Shown piece after piece: positions 9,131 through 17,241 of a stretch of DNA of 64,000 nt. The position numbers and the translations under genes were made by a program. The first letter of the stretch is position 1. Each line of letters starts with the position of its first letter. The stretch comes from an uncultured Clostridia bacterium (GTDB lineage: Bacteria; Bacillota; Clostridia; Christensenellales; Borkfalkiaceae): the NCBI GenBank assembly GCA_947629485.1, contig CANRDX010000001.1:132663-196662 (forward strand), given 5' to 3'. The notes below the pieces were generated by a model. The model saw nothing but the letters and a program-made list of their open reading frames with translations, was not told where the DNA came from and did no database searches.

Positions 9131-9571
9131 ATGAGAGGAGAGATCGCGGAACGGTATTTCAAGGAGGGGCACAACTGCGCGGAGTCCGTCGCGCTGGCTT
9201 TTTCCGATCTCACGCCCCTTCCGGGCGAGACGTTGCGGCAAGCCGTGCTTCCGCTCGGGGCGGGCGTGGGGAGGCTCCGCGGGATCTGCGGCGCGGTGAG
9301 CGGCGTCGCCGTGTGCGTCGGGCTTATCTTTCCAGAAAAGTCCAAGAGCGAGCTATACGCGCTCGTGCAGGAGGTCGCCCGCGGCGTCGAGGCGGAATTC
9401 GGCTCCGTCGTGTGCCGCGAACTGTTGGAGGGCGCGGGCGTGAAGGCGAGCGCTTCCCCGCAGGCGGAAGAGCGGACGCACGCCTTCTATGCGGGCCGCC
9501 CCTGCGCGGCGATCGTGCGGCGGGCGGCGGAGCTGTTCGAGGCGGTTCTCATACGGCACGGCAAAGCGTGA
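9131..9571 (+). CDS. C_GCAxxG_C_C family putative redox protein
   Basis: 146 residues. Conserved cysteine stations are NCAESV near the N-terminus, GICGAVSG in the middle, VVCREL, and PCAAIV near the C-terminus, matching the C_GCAxxG_C_C pattern of small putative redox or metal-binding proteins. No signal peptide, so cytoplasmic. ATG 9131 is chosen because CGGAGG lies 9 bases upstream and the promoter at 9077-9105 excludes the earlier track start. Biochemical role not established for the family as far as I know. Confidence 0.85.
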   Translation: MRGEIAERYFKEGHNCAESVALAFSDLTPLPGETLRQAVLPLGAGVGRLRGICGAVSGVAVCVGLIFPEKSKSELYALVQEVARGVEAEFGSVVCRELLEGAGVKASASPQAEERTHAFYAGRPCAAIVRRAAELFEAVLIRHGKA

Positions 9572-9612
9572 TTTAAGGTATATTTTTCCGAAGGAAAGCA
9601 AATACTTTCCGC

Positions 9613-10032
9613 ATGAGGAAATTCTTTCTTGCGGTGTGTACTTTGGTCGCTCTTCTCGCTGTCGCGCTCTCTTTTTCCGCCTGCGACGCGGAGGAGCTTG
9701 GTTCCCTCGAAGACCTTTCAAAGCCCTATGCGGGCTTTTATGAGTGCGAAAAACTCACGCTCGCGGGCGAGGATAAGTCGGCGGCGTTCGATTTCGTCCG
9801 CCTCGAACTCGGCTACGGCGGGGAATTTAACATCTCCTATCGGACGAAAAAGGGGAACGCGGGGACGCTCGGCGGCGAGTACGACGCCGATCCCGAAAAG
9901 GAGGAGATCACCTTCCGCGTCAAGCAGGGGCTGAGGTCGGTCTCCCGCACCTTCCCCTTTGAAAACGGGGTGATCCGCGTGGAGGAGAGCGTCTTGGGCA
10001 AGCTCCTCTATGCGGAATTCAAAATGGAATGA
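9613..10032 (+). CDS. Small lipoprotein
   Basis: 139 residues. An N-terminal hydrophobic stretch ends in a lipobox (LSFSAC), so the mature protein is probably lipid-anchored outside the membrane at Cys 24. The remaining 115 residues look like a small beta-rich domain (ECEKLTLAGEDK; FVRLELGYGGEFNISY). I do not recognise a family. GAAGGA lies about 20 bases upstream, so the start signal is weak. A strong terminator follows directly. Confidence 0.75.
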   Translation: MRKFFLAVCTLVALLAVALSFSACDAEELGSLEDLSKPYAGFYECEKLTLAGEDKSAAFDFVRLELGYGGEFNISYRTKKGNAGTLGGEYDADPEKEEITFRVKQGLRSVSRTFPFENGVIRVEESVLGKLLYAEFKME

Positions 10033-10051
10033 AGCCGCGCCCGTGCGCGGA

Positions 10052-10083
10052 AAGCCCCTTCGGGGGCTTATTTAATTTTTTTT
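10052..10083 (+). terminator. Intrinsic terminator after the small lipoprotein
   Basis: Stem AAGCCCC / GGGGCTT with TTCG loop, followed by ATTTAATTTTTTTT. Confidence 0.9.
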
Positions 10084-10103
10084 GCGCGGTTTGAAACAAA
10101 CGT

Positions 10104-10132
10104 TTGCCTTTTTTCGTACAGTATGATATAAT
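10104..10132 (+). promoter_or_regulatory. Promoter of the RecD-like helicase
   Basis: TTGCCT and TATAAT with a 17-base spacer. The -10 box ends 6 bases before the ATG at 10139, which places the expected transcription start on the start codon itself. Confidence 0.75.
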
Positions 10133-10138
10133 TGCGGT

Positions 10139-11407
10139 ATGAAACAGGAAGCTCTCTCCCGAAGCGTGACGCTCACCTCCGACCAAGCGGAGGCGGCGGC
10201 GCTCATCGAAGAGTGGTTTTTGCATTTGAATACGCAGATCTTTGTGCTCTGCGGCTATGCGGGAACGGGCAAGACCTTTCTCGTGGACTACGTCGTGCGC
10301 CGTCTCGGTCTCGTTCCGGGTGAGAGCGCGGCGTTCGTTGCGCCCACAGGGAAGGCGGCGTCCGTGCTCATCCGCAACGGAAGCCCCGCGACGACCGTGC
10401 ATAGTCTGATCTACACGCGGGAAGAGGATATCGAAGTCAACGAGGACGGCGAGGTGATCTCCGAGCGGTTTCTGCGTTTCGTGCGCAAGGAGAGATTGCC
10501 GAAAGATCTCCGTCTCATCGTCGTAGACGAGACGAGCATGGTCTCCGACGACACGCTGCGCGATTTGCTTTCCTTCGGAATAAAATGCCTGTTCTGCGGC
10601 GATCCCGCACAGTTGCCGCCCGTCGGCGGGAGCAATTCTCTCCTTACCATGCCCGTGATCACCCTCAAAGAGATCGTTCGGCAGGAATACGAGAACCCCA
10701 TTATCCGCATGGCGGAGGCCGTGCGCACGGGGAAGCCGCTCTCCTTCGGCTCGTATGGGGAAAACGCTACCGTTCTCTCCGCGAGGAGCCTTACGCAGGC
10801 GGCGCGAAGGGAACTCTTTATCGGCGCCGATCAGATCATCGTGGGCACGAACAGAACGCGCATGCGCGTCAACCGCGAGGTGCGCGCCTACCGCGGTATC
10901 CCGCCCGCGTGCGCCCTTCCTCTCGACGGCGAAAAGCTGGTCTGCACGCTGAACGATTGGAGCAAACCGCTCGACGAGCGGGGAGATTTCCACCTCGTCA
11001 ACGGGATCATCGGGGAGTGCCGCAACGTCCGCGAGCAGGAGGACGGCTTGGGGCTTCTCGATTTCCGCGCCGATTTTCTGCCCGATACCGTCTACGACCT
11101 TCCCTTCGACGCGGGCGTCTTTACCGAAGGGAAATATTTTCATTCGTACGGCGAAAAAGCGTATCTTCTCGCGAACGGCAGGCTGGTGCACGAGGACAAC
11201 GCGGAGGCGCTCCGAAAGAACCGCGTGCGGAGAGAGGATACGATCTGCCGCTTTGAATTTGCCTATGCCGTGACCTGCCATAAGGCGCAGGGTTCGGAAT
11301 ACGACTATGTCGTCGTATTGGACGAAAGCCGCCTCTTCGAGAACGGCAACGCGTGGCTCTATACGGCGGTCACGCGGGCGAAGAAAAAACTCGTCGTCAT
11401 CCGTTGA
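10139..11407 (+). CDS. RecD-like superfamily 1 ATP-dependent DNA helicase
   Basis: 422 residues. Helicase motifs in order: I GYAGTGKTF (residues 40-48), Ia APTGKAA, II VVDETSM, III CGDPAQLPPVGG, V TCHKAQGSEYDYVVV, and VI LYTAVTRAKKKLVV. This is the compact RecD/Dda-type 5'-3' helicase architecture without the long N-terminal region of RecD2. Conserved Lys, Asp-Glu and Arg residues are all present, so it should be active. It is monocistronic. No Shine-Dalgarno precedes the ATG and the promoter abuts it, so translation is probably leaderless. Role in repair or recombination is inference; phage-type Dda ancestry is possible. Confidence 0.88.
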   Translation: MKQEALSRSVTLTSDQAEAAALIEEWFLHLNTQIFVLCGYAGTGKTFLVDYVVRRLGLVPGESAAFVAPTGKAASVLIRNGSPATTVHSLIYTREEDIEVNEDGEVISERFLRFVRKERLPKDLRLIVVDETSMVSDDTLRDLLSFGIKCLFCGDPAQLPPVGGSNSLLTMPVITLKEIVRQEYENPIIRMAEAVRTGKPLSFGSYGENATVLSARSLTQAARRELFIGADQIIVGTNRTRMRVNREVRAYRGIPPACALPLDGEKLVCTLNDWSKPLDERGDFHLVNGIIGECRNVREQEDGLGLLDFRADFLPDTVYDLPFDAGVFTEGKYFHSYGEKAYLLANGRLVHEDNAEALRKNRVRREDTICRFEFAYAVTCHKAQGSEYDYVVVLDESRLFENGNAWLYTAVTRAKKKLVVIR

Positions 11408-11520
11408 GATATACCCATGTCCGAATGCCAAGCCCCGCACAGCTCTTGTTCGGAGCCGCCGTTAGGGGAGGGAATATGGGGCAGGAAGGCTTTGGGGCGC
11501 ATTTTTTCCATGAAAATTCG

Positions 11521-11549
11521 TTGACTTTTTCGCAAAAAAACCGTATAAT
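11521..11549 (+). promoter_or_regulatory. Promoter of the MATE leader transcript
   Basis: TTGACT and TATAAT with a 17-base spacer, giving a start near 11556 and a leader of about 136 bases before the MATE start codon. Confidence 0.85.
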
Positions 11550-11555
11550 AAAACT

Positions 11556-11691
11556 ATAATTTCATCGAACGAAACGACACATGTGGCGCACGTTTGGGCG
11601 CGTAAATCTGATCACGGTACGCGGCGGCATGTGTCTTTTTTTATGGAAGAGCACATGCGGCGGCATGTGTTTTTTTGTTTACGGAGGCCTT
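11556..11691 (+). promoter_or_regulatory. Leader with two tandem terminators, candidate riboswitch or attenuator
   Basis: Hairpin 1 pairs GACACATG (11576-11583) with CATGTGTC (11628-11635) and is followed by seven T. Its 44-base interior can form two further small stems. Hairpin 2 pairs CACATGC (11652-11658) with GCATGTG (11663-11669) over loop GGCG, again followed by seven T. The four arms can exchange partners (for example 11576-11583 with 11664-11670), so mutually exclusive folds are possible. GCGGCGGCATGTGT and TTATGGAAGAG each occur twice, showing that the leader contains a tandem duplication reaching the start codon. No known riboswitch consensus was recognised. Confidence 0.65.
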
Positions 11692-13101
11692 ATGGAAGAG
11701 ACAAAAAACAGCTTTCTCGGGGAGGGGAAACTCGGCAAACTCATGCTGAAATTCTCCATTCCCTGTATTTTATCCCTGCTCGTCAGCGCGCTCTACAACA
11801 TTGTAGACCAGATCTTCGTCGGCAACAGCGAACTCTCCACCCTCGGCAATGCGGCGACGGGGGTCGTTTTCCCCATTTTTATCATCGCGCAGGCGTTCGC
11901 ATGGTGCTTCGGCGACGGGTGCGCCGCCCACCTCAACATCTGTCAGGGGAAGAAGGATACGGCAAGTTCGCCGAAGTGCATCGGCACGGGGATCTCCGTC
12001 ACGCTCTTTACGAGCCTTGCCCTCCTCGCCCTCTTCTACCCCTTGAAGACGCCCGTTCTCACCCTCTTCGGCGCGTCCGAGAACAGCATCGGATACGCGA
12101 CGGAGTACTTCAATATCGTCCTTGCCTTCTTCCCCGTATTCATGCTCATGAATATGATGAACGCCGTCATCCGCGCGGACGGCAGTCCCGCATGGTCGAT
12201 GGCGTCCATGCTCGCGGGCGCGCTCGCAAATATCGCCCTCGACCCCGCCTTCATCTACGGGCTGAAATGGGGCATGGCGGGGGCTGCATGGGCGACGGCG
12301 ATCGGGCAGTGTCTCTCCTTCCTCATCTCGCTCTTCTACTTTCTGCGCCGCACGAAGACCTTCAAATTGAAGTGGAAGAACCTTGTTCCCGACTTCAAAG
12401 TGTTTGCAAGCGCCTTAAAGCTCGGGGCTTCCTCCTTCATCACGCAGATGAGCATCGTGCTCATCTCGCTTGTGTGCAACATCATGCTCGCGAAATACGG
12501 CGCACAGTCGCACTACGGCGCGGATATTCCCATTGCCGTCATCGGCATCGAGAGCAAAGTCTTTACCGTCGTCATCAACATCGTCGTCGGCATCGTCCTC
12601 GGGTGCCAGCCCATTCTCGGGTATAACCTCGGAGCGGGCAACCATGCCCGCGTGAAGAAGCTCTACCGCAATATTCTTCTGAGCACGATCGGCGTGGGGC
12701 TTTTCTTCACCGTCTTGTTTGAAGCCGCCCCGCGCGCCGTCGTTTCCGTCTTCGGCTCGCCCCAAAATATCCCCAATCCTGACGACTATTGGCTGTTTGC
12801 CGAGAAGACCTTCCGCATCTTTTTATCCCTCGTGACGTTTACCTGCCTCATCAAGATGTCGTCTATCTTCTTCCAATCGGTGGGAAGGCCCGTCCGCGCC
12901 GTTATTTCCTCACTCGTGCGCGATATCGTGCTCTTCATTCCGCTCGTCTGTATCTTCCCCGTTTTTTGGGGCGTGGAGGGCATTCTCTACGCCGCGCCCG
13001 TCGCCGACGCCGTCGCTTTCCTTCTGACCCTTGTTCTCACGATCACCTATTTCAAAGGGAAAAAAGCTACTCCTGCGCCTCTTCCCGTCGGGGGAGAATA
13101 A
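11692..13101 (+). CDS. MATE family multidrug/cation antiporter
   Basis: 469 residues from ATG 11692, preceded by GGAGG at 11683; the track start at 11581 lies in the leader. Twelve hydrophobic spans in two homologous halves. Signatures: LMLKFSIPCILSLLVSALYNIVDQIFVG at the N-terminus and a matching second-half start LKLGASSFITQM, with GCQPILGYNLGA, all typical of the DinF/NorM-type MatE family. It should export a cationic drug or metabolite using Na+ or H+; the substrate is unknown. Expression is probably controlled by the tandem-terminator leader. Confidence 0.92.
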   Translation: MEETKNSFLGEGKLGKLMLKFSIPCILSLLVSALYNIVDQIFVGNSELSTLGNAATGVVFPIFIIAQAFAWCFGDGCAAHLNICQGKKDTASSPKCIGTGISVTLFTSLALLALFYPLKTPVLTLFGASENSIGYATEYFNIVLAFFPVFMLMNMMNAVIRADGSPAWSMASMLAGALANIALDPAFIYGLKWGMAGAAWATAIGQCLSFLISLFYFLRRTKTFKLKWKNLVPDFKVFASALKLGASSFITQMSIVLISLVCNIMLAKYGAQSHYGADIPIAVIGIESKVFTVVINIVVGIVLGCQPILGYNLGAGNHARVKKLYRNILLSTIGVGLFFTVLFEAAPRAVVSVFGSPQNIPNPDDYWLFAEKTFRIFLSLVTFTCLIKMSSIFFQSVGRPVRAVISSLVRDIVLFIPLVCIFPVFWGVEGILYAAPVADAVAFLLTLVLTITYFKGKKATPAPLPVGGE

Positions 13102-13196
13102 AAGAGGGCGCCCCGTCGTTTCTGAAAGTGAAGGTTTTTGCGAAGCGGGAAAAAGACGGCCTCCCCCGAAAACGGGGGGAGGCTGTCGCGCCTGCG

Positions 13197-13280
13197 CCGT
13201 GGCATTCGGGCGGTAGGACGGTTGCGGAGAACTGTCAAATGCTCTGCAAGGCTTGTAACAGAACGAAATCTGGGAAGTAG
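13197..13280 (+). pseudogene. Remnant of an HNH endonuclease gene (3' end only)
   Basis: One frame upstream of aspS reads PWHSGGRTVAENCQML directly followed by CKACNRTKSGK and a stop. This is the C-terminal half of an HNH nuclease motif (P-x-S-x-GG-x-T-x4-N-x3-LC-x2-CN-x2-KS). The upstream half, including the first catalytic His, is missing: the preceding bases belong to a C/G-rich hairpin repeat and the end of the MATE gene. There is no start codon or ribosome binding site for it. I read it as the fossil of a mobile or defence-associated nuclease gene cut by a repeat. Confidence 0.6.
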
Positions 13281-13285
13281 AGATC

Positions 13286-13310
13286 TCGCCGCGGATATGC
13301 GGCGATTTTT
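13286..13310 (+). terminator. Intrinsic terminator upstream of aspS
   Basis: Stem TCGCCGC / GCGGCGA with loop GGATAT, followed by TTTTTCTTT. It closes transcription from the MATE gene or HNH remnant; no T-box features were found. Confidence 0.85.
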
Positions 13311-13341
13311 CTTTCCTCGGAAGGAAAGGCGGTCGATATAC

Positions 13342-13370
13342 TTGACATTTATTTTCAATGGGACTAAAAT
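13342..13370 (+). promoter_or_regulatory. Promoter of aspS
   Basis: TTGACA and TAAAAT with a 17-base spacer. The -10 box contains the ATG at 13369, which rules out that upstream start for AspS. Confidence 0.85.
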
Positions 13371-13398
13371 GGAGAAAAAAACAAACGAAGGTACGACG

Positions 13399-15153
13399 AT
13401 GTTTTATAGGACGCACACATGCGGCGAACTCCGCAAAGAGGACGTCGGCAAAAAGGTGAAGATCGCCGGCTGGCTCGACAGCAAGCGCGACAAAGGCGGG
13501 CTGCTCTTTGCAGTCCTTCGCGATTTCTACGGGGTGACGCAGGTCGTCTGCTCCGAGGAGCCGATGCTCTCCGCATTCCGCGAGATCCCCACGGAATCTA
13601 CCGTGCAAGTGGAAGGCACGGTCGCGCTCCGCTCCGCTCCCAACGAAAAACTTCCCACGGGGCTTATCGAGATCGTGCCCGAGAGGGTGGAAGTGCTCGG
13701 GAAGCGCATGACGAACGCGCTCCCGTTTGAGATCTCGCACTCCACCGACGCGGGCGAGGACGCGCGCCTCAAATATCGCTTTCTCGATCTGCGCAATCCT
13801 GCGGTCAAGGAAAAGATCATACTCCGCTCCAAGATCGTCGCCGATCTTCGCCGTCTCATGACGGACGAGGGTTTTTACGAGATCTCCACGCCCATACTCA
13901 CAAGCTCTTCTCCCGAGGGCGCGCGGGATTATATCGTGCCCAGCCGCATCTATCCGGGCGAATTTTATGCGTTGCCGCAGGCGCCCCAGCAGTATAAGCA
14001 GCTCTTGATGTGCTCGGGCTTCGATAAATATTTCCAGATCGCGCCCTGTTTCCGCGATGAGGACGCGCGCGCAGACCGCTCGCCCGGCGAATTTTATCAG
14101 CTCGATATCGAGATGGCGTTCGCGACGCAGGAAGACGTGTTCGCCGTGCTCGAAAGGGTGCTCCCGCCCGTGTTCGCAAAATATTCGGGCTGGGAGGCGG
14201 ATAAGCCCCCGTTCAGGCGCATTCCCTACCTCACCGCGCTCGAAGATTACGGCACGGATAAGCCCGATCTTCGCAACCCACTCGTCATAAAAGACGTGTC
14301 AGATCTCGGACATGGGTGCGGCTTTGAAGCTCTCGCGGGCAAATATGTCAAGGCGATCGCCGTCTGCGGCGTCAACGCGGCGAGAAAATGGATCGACAAG
14401 ACGGCGGAGGAGTTCAAGGTCAAGACGGAGGGCGGTACCATGTATTGGTTCAAGCTCGACGAAAACGGCGCGCCCGCGGGCGGCATCGCAAAGTTCGTCG
14501 TCGAGAACGCCGCCGCGTGGAAGGAAAGGCTCGGCGCCAAAGAAAACGCCCTTATCGCCCTCGTCGCCGAGGACAAATTGCAGGCCGCGCAAAAGCGCGC
14601 GGGCATTTTGAGGACGATGCTCGGCACGGGATTTGACCTTCTCGAAAAGAACGTGTACCGCTTCTGCTGGATCGTGGATTTCCCGATGTACGAGATCGGC
14701 GAAGAGAGCGGAGAGCTGGAATTCTGCCACAATCCCTTCTCCATGCCGCAGGGCGGGCTGAAAGCCCTCGAAGAGAAGGATCCCCTCGAAATCCTCGCCT
14801 ACCAATACGACATCGTGTGCAACGGCGTGGAACTTTCCTCGGGCGCGGTGCGCAATCACGACCCCGAGATCATGCTCAAAGCCTTCTCCCTCGTGGGGTT
14901 GGGCAGAGAGGATGTCGTGAAGAAATTCCCCGCGCTCTACCATGCGTTTGAATACGGCGCGCCGCCGCACGCGGGCGTCGCCCCCGGGGTGGACCGCATG
15001 GTGATGCTCATCTGCGATACGCAGAATATCCGCGAAGTCATTCCCTTCCCGATGAATGCCAAAGCGCGCGACCTCATGATGAACGCGCCCTCGCCCGTCG
15101 AGAAGAAACAGCTCGACGAAGTGCATATTCAAATCAAAGAGGAAAAGAAGTGA
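13399..15153 (+). CDS. aspS: Aspartyl-tRNA synthetase
   Basis: 584 residues from ATG 13399 (GAAGG upstream; MFYRTHTCGELR). Domains: anticodon-binding OB fold (residues 1-110), class II catalytic core with motif 2 CFRDEDARADR and motif 3 GVAPGVDRMVML, and the bacterial GAD insertion (GCGFEALAGKYVKAIAV). It charges tRNA-Asp; whether it also charges tRNA-Asn depends on whether a separate AsnRS exists, which this window cannot show. Monocistronic, with its own promoter and a very strong terminator. Confidence 0.96.
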   Translation: MFYRTHTCGELRKEDVGKKVKIAGWLDSKRDKGGLLFAVLRDFYGVTQVVCSEEPMLSAFREIPTESTVQVEGTVALRSAPNEKLPTGLIEIVPERVEVLGKRMTNALPFEISHSTDAGEDARLKYRFLDLRNPAVKEKIILRSKIVADLRRLMTDEGFYEISTPILTSSSPEGARDYIVPSRIYPGEFYALPQAPQQYKQLLMCSGFDKYFQIAPCFRDEDARADRSPGEFYQLDIEMAFATQEDVFAVLERVLPPVFAKYSGWEADKPPFRRIPYLTALEDYGTDKPDLRNPLVIKDVSDLGHGCGFEALAGKYVKAIAVCGVNAARKWIDKTAEEFKVKTEGGTMYWFKLDENGAPAGGIAKFVVENAAAWKERLGAKENALIALVAEDKLQAAQKRAGILRTMLGTGFDLLEKNVYRFCWIVDFPMYEIGEESGELEFCHNPFSMPQGGLKALEEKDPLEILAYQYDIVCNGVELSSGAVRNHDPEIMLKAFSLVGLGREDVVKKFPALYHAFEYGAPPHAGVAPGVDRMVMLICDTQNIREVIPFPMNAKARDLMMNAPSPVEKKQLDEVHIQIKEEKK

Positions 15154-15171
15154 CGGAATTGTCAATCGTCA

Positions 15172-15208
15172 GCCGCCCGCCGTGCACAAAGCACGGCGGG
15201 CGGCTTTT
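15172..15208 (+). terminator. Intrinsic terminator after aspS, duplicated at 17198
   Basis: Perfect 14-bp stem (GCCGCCCGCCGTGC / GCACGGCGGGCGGC) with loop ACAAA, then TTTT. The identical hairpin, base for base, recurs after the XRE gene about 2 kb away. Confidence 0.95.
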
Positions 15209-15212
15209 GTCT

Positions 15213-15242
15213 GAAAGAAAACCGCGCGATCGTCGCGCGGTT
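15213..15242 (-). terminator. Intrinsic terminator of the zinc-ribbon membrane-protein gene
   Basis: On the minus strand AACCGCGCG / CGCGCGGTT is followed by TTCTTTC. It stands back to back with the aspS terminator. Confidence 0.85.
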
Positions 15243-15283
15243 CAAGAGAGGGACTATTTCAGACATGGTATGTCTGTTTTTCT

Positions 15284-16753
15284 TCAAAGAGATGAACTTG
15301 CAACTTTCTTTCCTTCCTCGTAGCATGCGCGGCGGTAGCGCGCTTCGCGATACTTCGCGAGGGCTTGCCGATATTGCGAATATTCTTCGTTATATACCTT
15401 CATCTCCGCCTCATAGGGCGCCATAATCTCGGGCGACTTCCACGGGTTTTTCACGCCAAAGAGCCTAACGGTCAGCTTTTTCCCGTGTTTGAGGCTGACG
15501 ATCGCGGGGATATTGAAAATGAAGCAAATGATTGTAGTGCAGGCGGGTAGAAAGAAATCTCCCCGCAAGCCAGATCGGACGATACAGACAATCGTAAAAA
15601 TAAGGGCAAGGATCGCGGCGCCCATCCCGATGACCGCCAGAGCCAACAGATCGTTTCGCACGCTTACCCGTTCAGGATGCCAGCCTTCCGGTTTTTTCCT
15701 TGCGGACAATACGATCGAAACCACGATCGCGTATATGATCGCCAACGAGGGTAAGCCGATAACAGTTATGATGGGAAAGGCAACACCCAGTGTTTCGGCG
15801 CGGTTGGGGCGAAAAGAGGCAATGAGAGCGATTGCGAGACAGAAGAAGGGGAGCGTGGATACCGTAAAACAGTAGCTCGCCCGCTTTCTTCTCAAATGTT
15901 TATTGACCTGTCCACGCAGTTCGTCCGTCTCCTCCACGACGGCTTGTAATTCGGGCTTTTTTGGCTCTTGCGGCTTATCGAAAGGAGCAGGTTTCCCCAT
16001 TTCCGCGCGCGCAGCTTCTTTTCTTTTTTCGAGCGCATCTGCGGTGCGGGGGAAGAATGTCTTTCGGCATGCCCATCCGATATGCGCGGCGGCAGAGAGA
16101 AGGAAGAAGAAGAGGGTGAATACGAGTGTGCAGACGGCGCCCGCCCCGATCGCGAAACCCGTTTCGGCGCAGAGGATACAGCTCAAAATCAAGAGTATAA
16201 GATACAGCACATAAGCGGCGCGTTCCAACACGTCGGAGATACGCATGCGGCCCGCGCCTTTCCTCGTCCTCATCACGCGGAGAGGAATGGAGAAGCGGAA
16301 AATAAGCAGTACGACCGCATAGACAAGGGCGATCGCCGTAAACAGCACGAGGCAGAGGCAGACGTTTGCGGCCGTCCCTCCCATCGCCGTCCCCGCAGAA
16401 CCTGCCGTATCATACACGTTCCCCATGAAGGCGAGCAGCCCGCCCATCACAGGCCCGATGTACGAGAGAAAGAGCACGGCGCAGCATACGGCAAAGAGCA
16501 CGGAAAAGGCAAAGGGGAGAAGCCCCAACGCCTTTATGGAGGCAGGGGAAGCCCCCTGTGCCGTGTAGTTCGGCTTGGGTTGGGGCACGGAAGAGATTCC
16601 CGCCCTCAAAGTGCACCCGCATTGGGGGCAGAATTTATCCGTAGGCGAGAGCTTTGCTCCGCAGCTCGGGCACGCTTCCATCGGGGCGGGCGTACCGCAG
16701 TTGGGGCAGAACTTGCTTTCAAATTCCGTCCCGCACGTTTCGCATTTGTACAT
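15284..16753 (-). CDS. Zinc-ribbon membrane protein
   Basis: 489 residues from ATG 16753 with GGAGG upstream. Two zinc ribbons lie at the N-terminus (CETCG with CPNCG; CPSCG with CPQCG, residues 3-50), then a linker and about seven to nine membrane spans in two groups separated by a charged segment near residues 220-280 (KRKEAARAEMGKPAPFDKPQ). A basic, tyrosine-rich cytoplasmic tail follows. The double zinc ribbon plus membrane domain is common in Firmicute proteins of unknown role. It is divergent from an XRE regulator, and palindromes in the shared promoter region suggest control by that regulator. Confidence 0.8.
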   Translation of the reverse strand: MYKCETCGTEFESKFCPNCGTPAPMEACPSCGAKLSPTDKFCPQCGCTLRAGISSVPQPKPNYTAQGASPASIKALGLLPFAFSVLFAVCCAVLFLSYIGPVMGGLLAFMGNVYDTAGSAGTAMGGTAANVCLCLVLFTAIALVYAVVLLIFRFSIPLRVMRTRKGAGRMRISDVLERAAYVLYLILLILSCILCAETGFAIGAGAVCTLVFTLFFFLLSAAAHIGWACRKTFFPRTADALEKRKEAARAEMGKPAPFDKPQEPKKPELQAVVEETDELRGQVNKHLRRKRASYCFTVSTLPFFCLAIALIASFRPNRAETLGVAFPIITVIGLPSLAIIYAIVVSIVLSARKKPEGWHPERVSVRNDLLALAVIGMGAAILALIFTIVCIVRSGLRGDFFLPACTTIICFIFNIPAIVSLKHGKKLTVRLFGVKNPWKSPEIMAPYEAEMKVYNEEYSQYRQALAKYREARYRRACYEEGKKVASSSL

Positions 16754-16784
16754 AAATAAACCTCCGATCAAAAATGTTATACAT

Positions 16785-16814
16785 ATTATATTACAAATGT
16801 AATGTATTTGTCAA
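16785..16814 (-). promoter_or_regulatory. Promoter of the zinc-ribbon membrane-protein gene
   Basis: On the minus strand TTGACA (16814-16809) and TATAAT (16790-16785) with an 18-base spacer. Confidence 0.75.
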
Positions 16815-16826
16815 CAAGTTTGTTGA
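16789..16826. promoter_or_regulatory. Palindromic operator candidates between divergent genes
   Basis: TCAACAA-GT-TTGTTGA (16811-16826) is a perfect palindrome overlapping the -35 box. ATTAC-N4-GTAAT (16789-16802) and ACAAAT-N7-ATTTGT (16793-16811) fill the spacer of the minus-strand promoter. This is the arrangement expected for repression by the adjacent XRE protein; binding is inference. Confidence 0.6.
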
Positions 16827-16872
16827 ATAATTATCTTACTTTTATATAGTATGCTTTTGTAGAGGGAATCAA

Positions 16873-17193
16873 ATGGAAGCGTATGAGATCATAGAAAAGA
16901 TCGAAAAACTGCGCCTTGATCGGGGTTGGACGTATTATCGGCTTGCGGAGGAGGCGTGCCTGTCGCAGACGACGCTTTTCAACATGCGCGCCCGAAAAAC
17001 TTTGCCGTCGATCACGACGCTTGCGGGGATCTGCGATGCCTTCGGCGTCACGCTCGCGGAGTTTTTCTCGGATGAAACAGCGACATCCGTCACGGCAGAT
17101 GAGCAAGCGCTCCTCTGCGCTTACAGAAAACTTTCCTACGCGAACAAGAAAGCGGTCCGAACCCTCCTCGAAAATTTGGAACGAAAACCGTGA
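16873..17193 (+). CDS. XRE-family transcriptional regulator
   Basis: 106 residues. A helix-turn-helix of the Cro/C1 type spans residues 8-62 (WTYYRLAEEACLSQTTLFNM as the two DNA-binding helices, ITTLAGICDAFGVTLAEFF as the closing helices). The C-terminal 40 residues form a short helical tail (ALLCAYRKLSYANKKAVRTL), a common dimerisation element. Divergent from the zinc-ribbon gene; AGAGGG precedes the start. A terminator identical to that of aspS follows. Likely a local repressor of itself and the divergent gene. Confidence 0.9.
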   Translation: MEAYEIIEKIEKLRLDRGWTYYRLAEEACLSQTTLFNMRARKTLPSITTLAGICDAFGVTLAEFFSDETATSVTADEQALLCAYRKLSYANKKAVRTLLENLERKP

Positions 17194-17197
17194 CAGC

Positions 17198-17236
17198 AGC
17201 CGCCCGCCGTGCACAAAGCACGGCGGGCGGCTTTTT
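17198..17236 (+). terminator. Intrinsic terminator after the XRE gene
   Basis: Identical 14-bp stem and ACAAA loop to the aspS terminator, followed by TTTTTCG. Confidence 0.95.
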
Positions 17237-17241
17237 CGTTC

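Noticed and set aside
11581-11691. Upstream extension of the MATE ORF, or a leader peptide starting at 11643
   Set aside because: The region forms two terminators. The 11643 frame has no Shine-Dalgarno and runs on into the MATE gene in another frame for hundreds of codons.
13281-13398. T-box leader upstream of aspS
   Set aside because: Only a simple terminator before the promoter was found. There is no specifier loop or T-box sequence, and the terminator lies upstream of the transcription start.
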